The position numbers and the translations under genes were made by a program. Below the pieces are notes generated by a model. The model was not told where the DNA came from. It saw nothing but the letters and a program-made list of their open reading frames with translations, and ran no database searches. This document shows positions 16,985 to 20,768 of a stretch of DNA of 20,768 nucleotides, piece after piece. Position 1 is the first letter of the stretch; each line of letters begins with the position of its first letter. Source of the stretch: Buchnera aphidicola (Lipaphis pseudobrassicae) (GTDB lineage: Bacteria; Pseudomonadota; Gammaproteobacteria; Enterobacterales; Enterobacteriaceae); NCBI RefSeq assembly GCF_005081185.1, contig NZ_CP034870.1, positions 510,944-531,711 on the forward strand, written 5' to 3'.

Positions 16985-17680
16985 TTATAATAACCCCATT
17001 TTTCTTTTCATATTGTTCATGTAATAAGAACGATTAGATTTCCATTTATCAAAACCTTTTTTTCGAATGATACATGACTTACATTCACTACATCCAATGC
17101 CTTTAATACCATTATAACAAGTAACTGTATCAGTTAAAATAATATCAGTAACATTACAATAATCTGATAAAGCCCATATTTCTGATTTATTAAGATTCAT
17201 CAAAGGCGTTATAAAATTGATATGACAGTTCATTCCAATTTTAATAACATCATTCATATTTTTAATAAATGCATTACTACAATCTGGATAACCAGAAAAA
17301 TCAATTTCATTTACTCCTAGAATCACTGAATTAATTTTGTTGCTATAAGCGTATATAGAAGATAAAGTTAAAAACAAAATGTTACGACCAGGAACAAATG
17401 TACTAGGAAAAAAATTATCTAGTGGATGATTATTATTAATCGAAATATTTTTATTTATTAAACTACTAATAGCTATATTTTTCAAATAATCAATATTTAA
17501 AACAACATGATTATTTATTCCTAATTTTTTGGCAATCAGAAGAGCAGAATCAATTTCAGATTTATGTAATTGATTATAATCGAAAGTTATACAATGAATT
17601 TCATGATATATATGCGTATAATACGATAAACAAGTTGTTGAATCTTGTCCACCGCTAAAAATTACTAATGCTTTTTTCAT
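16985..17680 (-). CDS. queC: 7-cyano-7-deazaguanine (preQ0) synthase
   Basis: QueC converts 7-carboxy-7-deazaguanine to preQ0 using ATP and ammonia, a step toward queuosine at the wobble position of tRNAs for Asp, Asn, His and Tyr. It has 231 residues, as in E. coli. The N-terminal PP-loop SGGQDST is at 9-15, FDYNQLHKSEIDSA follows, and FVPGRN is at 95-100. GVNEIDFSGYPDC matches the active-site loop, and the four zinc cysteines C188, C197, C200 and C203 sit at the E. coli positions. It is a single gene convergent with ppiD and divergent from mdlA. In E. coli ybaV and fadM lie between ppiD and queC; both are absent. All catalytic features are intact, so a working enzyme is likely if the other que genes exist elsewhere. 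Confidence 0.97.
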   Translation of the reverse strand: MKKALVIFSGGQDSTTCLSYYTHIYHEIHCITFDYNQLHKSEIDSALLIAKKLGINNHVVLNIDYLKNIAISSLINKNISINNNHPLDNFFPSTFVPGRNILFLTLSSIYAYSNKINSVILGVNEIDFSGYPDCSNAFIKNMNDVIKIGMNCHINFITPLMNLNKSEIWALSDYCNVTDIILTDTVTCYNGIKGIGCSECKSCIIRKKGFDKWKSNRSYYMNNMKRKMGLL

Positions 17681-17839
17681 TTTTTTTATAAGTGATTATT
17701 GTTTAAATTTATACTGTTAAAAATGTCAGTAAGTTATAGTACAAACTGTATTTTAAAAAATAGAGTCTTATATTATATATAGATAAAAAAATATTTTTTA
17801 TTATTACATAAAATAAAATTATTTTTAATTAAAATTAAT

Positions 17840-17858
17840 ATGATTTATATAAAATCAT
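17840..17858 (+). repeat. Seven-bp dyad in the queC-mdlA spacer
   Basis: ATGATTT, five bases ATATA, AAATCAT is a perfect inverted repeat about 50 bases before mdlA. The 229-base divergent spacer otherwise shows only AT-rich sequence with no small gene. It could be an operator or a chance dyad. Confidence 0.3.
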
Positions 17859-17909
17859 CACAATATCTAAAAAGCATTTATAAAAATTTAACTTTTAGGA
17901 TTTTTTTTC

Positions 17910-19655
17910 GTGAAATTATTTAATCAATTAAGATGGTTTTTTATAAAAGAGTGGAAAAGATATTTAGGAGCTATTTTATTATTAATAATTATTTCTATTT
18001 TACAATTATTACCACCTAAAATCGTTGGTATTCTAATAGATTTAATTATAAAAGAAAAAATGCATGGTTTTCAAATATTACCTTGGATATCTATCATCTT
18101 CATAACAGCAATAATTGTATATATATTACGATATTTATGGAGAATATTATTGTTTGGAGCCGCTTATCAATTAGCTACAGAACTTAGAGTAAAATTTTAT
18201 TCTTATCTTAGTAAACAAAGTCAAAATTTTTTTTTGGAGAATCGAACTGGAGATTTAATGGCTCGCGCTACCAATGATGTTGATCGTGTCGTGTTCGCTG
18301 CAGGAGAAGGAGTATTAACATTAATAGACTCATTATTCATGGGTTTTTCTGTATTAATTATAATGAGTACTCAAATTAACTTTTTTTTAACAGTGATTTC
18401 TCTAATACCAATGCCTATTATGGCTATTTTAATAAAAAAATATGGAAAAGAGCTTCACGATACTTTTCGTCACGCTCAAGCTGCTTTTTCTTTACTCAAT
18501 AATAAAACACAAGAAATTTTAACAAGTATACGAATGATAAGATCATTCGGTTTAGAAGATAATCAATCTAAAAAATTTGATATAATTGTAGCTAATACTG
18601 GAAAAAAAAATATGGAAGTAGCAAAAATAGACGCACGTTTCGATCCAGTAATTTACTTATCAGTTGCTTTATCTAATTTATTAGCTGTTATAATAGGAGG
18701 ATATCTCGTATGGATTAATAAAATTACTATAGGACAATTGACTAGTTTTATCATGTATCTTGGATTAATGATTTGGCCTATGTTAGCATTAGCATGGATG
18801 TTTAACATAGTCGAAAGAGGAAGCGCAGCTTGGGATAGAATATATTCTATTATGAATAAAAAAATAGATATACAAGATGGCAATAAAAACATTCCGTATT
18901 CTTCTGGAACATTAAACATTAATATTAGTTTATTTTTATATCCAAATAACAAAAACATATCGTTAAAAAATATTAATATTACTCTTGAACCAGGAAAAAC
19001 ACTAGGTATTTGTGGACCTACAGGATCTGGTAAAAGTACGTTATTAAAATTAATTCAAAGAGAATTTAATATTGAAAAAGGAGCTATATTTTATCATTCT
19101 ATACCTCTATCAAAATTAAAAATTGATGATTGGAGAAGTCGTATTTCCGTTGTAAATCAAAATCCATTTTTGTTTTCAGAAAGTATCTCTAATAATATTT
19201 CTTTAGGAAAACCACATGCATCTCAAAAAGAAATTGAAAAAGCAGCAAAATTAGCAGATGTACATAAAGATATTATTTGCTTACCAAATGGATATCAAAC
19301 ACAAGTTGGAGAACGCGGTGTCATGCTATCAGGAGGTCAAAAACAACGTATCGCTATAGCACGTGCATTATTGTTGAATTCAGAAATATTAATATTAGAT
19401 GATGCATTATCTGCTGTTGACGGTCAAACAGAAAGTAATATTTTAAAAAATATTAATACATGGAAAAAAAATGGACACTCTTTAATTATTACAGCACATC
19501 GATTATCTGCTTTAATTAATTCAGATGAAATTATAGTAATAAAAAATGGTTCAATTATACAACGAGGGAATCACTTAACGTTAACTAAAGAAGGAAATTG
19601 GTATAAATCTATGTACATATATCAAAAATTAGAAATGGAACTAGAAGATAATTAA
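17910..19655 (+). CDS. mdlA: ABC exporter half-transporter MdlA
   Basis: MdlA is an inner-membrane half-transporter of the multidrug-resistance-like group, expected to pair with MdlB. Its substrate is unknown. It has 581 residues (E. coli 590). The start is GTG, giving [15 protein letters not shown], which fits E. coli MRLFAQLSWYFRREW. No in-frame ATG is nearby, and AGGA lies nine bases upstream. About six helices make the membrane domain, with [25 protein letters not shown] conserved. The nucleotide domain has Walker A GPTGSGKS at 369-376, signature LSGGQKQR from 473, Walker [12 protein letters not shown] and the H-loop His530. The residue after Walker B Asp497 is Asp498, not the usual catalytic Glu, as in E. 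coli MdlA. That points to one weak ATP site in a MdlAB heterodimer. Confidence 0.97.
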   Translation: MKLFNQLRWFFIKEWKRYLGAILLLIIISILQLLPPKIVGILIDLIIKEKMHGFQILPWISIIFITAIIVYILRYLWRILLFGAAYQLATELRVKFYSYLSKQSQNFFLENRTGDLMARATNDVDRVVFAAGEGVLTLIDSLFMGFSVLIIMSTQINFFLTVISLIPMPIMAILIKKYGKELHDTFRHAQAAFSLLNNKTQEILTSIRMIRSFGLEDNQSKKFDIIVANTGKKNMEVAKIDARFDPVIYLSVALSNLLAVIIGGYLVWINKITIGQLTSFIMYLGLMIWPMLALAWMFNIVERGSAAWDRIYSIMNKKIDIQDGNKNIPYSSGTLNINISLFLYPNNKNISLKNINITLEPGKTLGICGPTGSGKSTLLKLIQREFNIEKGAIFYHSIPLSKLKIDDWRSRISVVNQNPFLFSESISNNISLGKPHASQKEIEKAAKLADVHKDIICLPNGYQTQVGERGVMLSGGQKQRIAIARALLLNSEILILDDALSAVDGQTESNILKNINTWKKNGHSLIITAHRLSALINSDEIIVIKNGSIIQRGNHLTLTKEGNWYKSMYIYQKLEMELEDN

Positions 19656-19680
19656 AAAAAACAGGTGAAAAATATATAAT

Positions 19681-20768
19681 ATGGATCATTTAATCGAATT
19701 TTGGCCAATTTTAAAACGTTTATTAATTTATTTAACACCTTTTAAAAAACATTTGATATTAGCATTTATACTACTTTTAAGTGGATCAATATCAGAAGTT
19801 TTAGGACCGATATTAATAAGTTATTTTATTAATAACATTTTATCTAAACATGAACTACATTTCAAAATAATATTTATTATTGTAATATTATACATAATAT
19901 TACAAATATTATCAGTTTTTTTTAATTATTTTCAAAGTGTTTTGTTTAACAAAATAGCAGTAAAAGTTATTAATAAATTACGTCAAGATGTTATGTATGC
20001 TGCATTGCGACAACCTATTAGTCAATTTGATTCTCAACCAATTGGACAAATGATTTCAAAAGTAACTAATGATACTGAAACAGTTAAAGAACTATATGAT
20101 ACTGTTGCACCTACATTATTTAAAAGTATTACATTAATTTTTATTATATTATTTGCAATGTTTACATTAGAATGGCATATGGCAATAATTGCTATGTTTA
20201 TTTTACCATTAGTAATGATAATTATGTTTTTTTATCAAAAATATAGTACACCAACTTTAAGAAAAGTACGATATTATTTAGCTGATATTAATAACAAATT
20301 TAATGAAATAATTAATGGAATGAATGTAATTCAACAATTTCGTCAACAAAATAGATTTAAAAAATATATTCAAAATAGTAGTCAATTACATTATATAGCA
20401 CGAATGAAAATATTAAAGTTAGAGGGTTTTTTATTGAGACCACTTCTTAGTTTACTATCTGCTTTAGTATTATGTAATTTTATTTTTCTATTTAGTTGTT
20501 TTAGAGTTGGGGCTTTTGAGGTAGGAGTTCTTTACGCATTTATTACTTATCTTGGAAGACTTAATGAACCTTTAATAGCAATTACTATACAACAATCTAT
20601 ATTACAACAATCTATTGTATCCGGAGAAAGAATTTTTTTTCTAATAGATTCTCCAAAACAAAAATATGGAAATAACAATTCAATATTGAATAGTGGAAAA
20701 ATTAATATTGAAAATGTTAGTTTTAAATATAACAATAGCAAGAAAAATGTGCTTAAAAAAATTAATAT
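19681..20768 (+). CDS. mdlB: ABC exporter half-transporter MdlB, N-terminal part (runs off the right edge)
   Basis: The second half-transporter begins 25 bases after mdlA with AGGTG about 13 bases before the ATG, so the pair is probably co-transcribed. About 362 codons are visible, covering the membrane domain and the first strands of the nucleotide domain (INIENVSFKYNN). The start MDHLIEFWPILKRLL aligns with E. coli MRSFSQLWPTLKRLL. Conserved stretches include LRQPISQFDSQPIGQMISKVTNDTE, the FNEIINGMNVIQQFRQQNRF cytoplasmic helix, GFLLRPLLSLLSALVLC and EVGVLYAFITYLGRLNEPLI. The Walker and signature motifs lie beyond the window, so catalytic integrity cannot be checked. The frame is open through the edge. 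Confidence 0.95.
   Translation, partial: MDHLIEFWPILKRLLIYLTPFKKHLILAFILLLSGSISEVLGPILISYFINNILSKHELHFKIIFIIVILYIILQILSVFFNYFQSVLFNKIAVKVINKLRQDVMYAALRQPISQFDSQPIGQMISKVTNDTETVKELYDTVAPTLFKSITLIFIILFAMFTLEWHMAIIAMFILPLVMIIMFFYQKYSTPTLRKVRYYLADINNKFNEIINGMNVIQQFRQQNRFKKYIQNSSQLHYIARMKILKLEGFLLRPLLSLLSALVLCNFIFLFSCFRVGAFEVGVLYAFITYLGRLNEPLIAITIQQSILQQSIVSGERIFFLIDSPKQKYGNNNSILNSGKINIENVSFKYNNSKKNVLKKIN

Noticed and set aside
18653..18958. Minus-strand open frame of 101 codons opposite mdlA
   Set aside because: Antisense to a membrane-domain region of a clear ABC transporter; no ribosome site.
20547..20741. Minus-strand open frame of 64 codons opposite mdlB
   Set aside because: Antisense to the conserved end of the MdlB membrane domain; no support.
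1..20768. CRISPR array, insertion sequence, tRNA or rRNA genes
   Set aside because: I searched spacers by eye and saw no spaced direct repeats, transposase-like protein, cloverleaf or ribosomal RNA stretch.

Overview
The window looks like the chromosome of a strongly reduced, very AT-rich gammaproteobacterial endosymbiont, almost certainly a Buchnera aphidicola lineage. The basis is the long A/T homopolymers, the Lys/Asn/Ile-rich proteins that remain clearly alignable to Escherichia coli orthologues, the short AT-rich spacers, the absence of mobile DNA, and a gene order that is an eroded version of the E. coli dxs-to-mdlB segment. I assign the organism from sequence character and recalled orthologues, not from a database search.

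Layout. The minus-strand block at 1-3005 reads yajR -> ispA -> dxs: an MFS transporter, a frameshifted farnesyl-diphosphate synthase, and DXP synthase running off the left edge. A lone plus-strand tusE (3058-3402) follows. It is not at this place in E. coli. The minus-strand operon cyoABCDE (8175 -> 3435) encodes cytochrome bo3 quinol oxidase and heme O synthase, with tightly spaced or overlapping genes. After the largest spacer (285 bases) comes a plus-strand series: bolA, tig, clpP, clpX, lon, ppiD, which is a protein folding and proteolysis cluster. queC (tRNA queuosine precursor synthesis) lies on the minus strand and converges with ppiD on an 11-bp inverted repeat. The window ends with the plus-strand ABC transporter pair mdlA and mdlB, the latter running off the right edge. 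No gene-free stretch exceeds 300 bases. I see no rRNA, tRNA, CRISPR array or insertion sequence.

How the genes connect. dxs feeds isoprenoid synthesis and ispA would make farnesyl diphosphate. CyoE needs farnesyl diphosphate to make heme O for the CyoB active site, so a damaged ispA bears directly on the neighbouring oxidase. ClpX and ClpP form one ATP-dependent protease and Lon another. Trigger factor and PpiD handle nascent and periplasm-facing proteins. TusE and QueC both act on tRNA wobble-position modification.

Most notable points: ispA is split by a one-base phase error exactly at an A10 tract and also lacks a conserved segment. The trigger factor PPIase domain is degenerate. The lon promoter and leader look far more conserved than their surroundings, while the overlapping heat-shock -10 element appears lost. 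Two clear inverted repeats and a perfect 12-bp tandem repeat sit in spacers. I found no evidence for a wholly new biological system.
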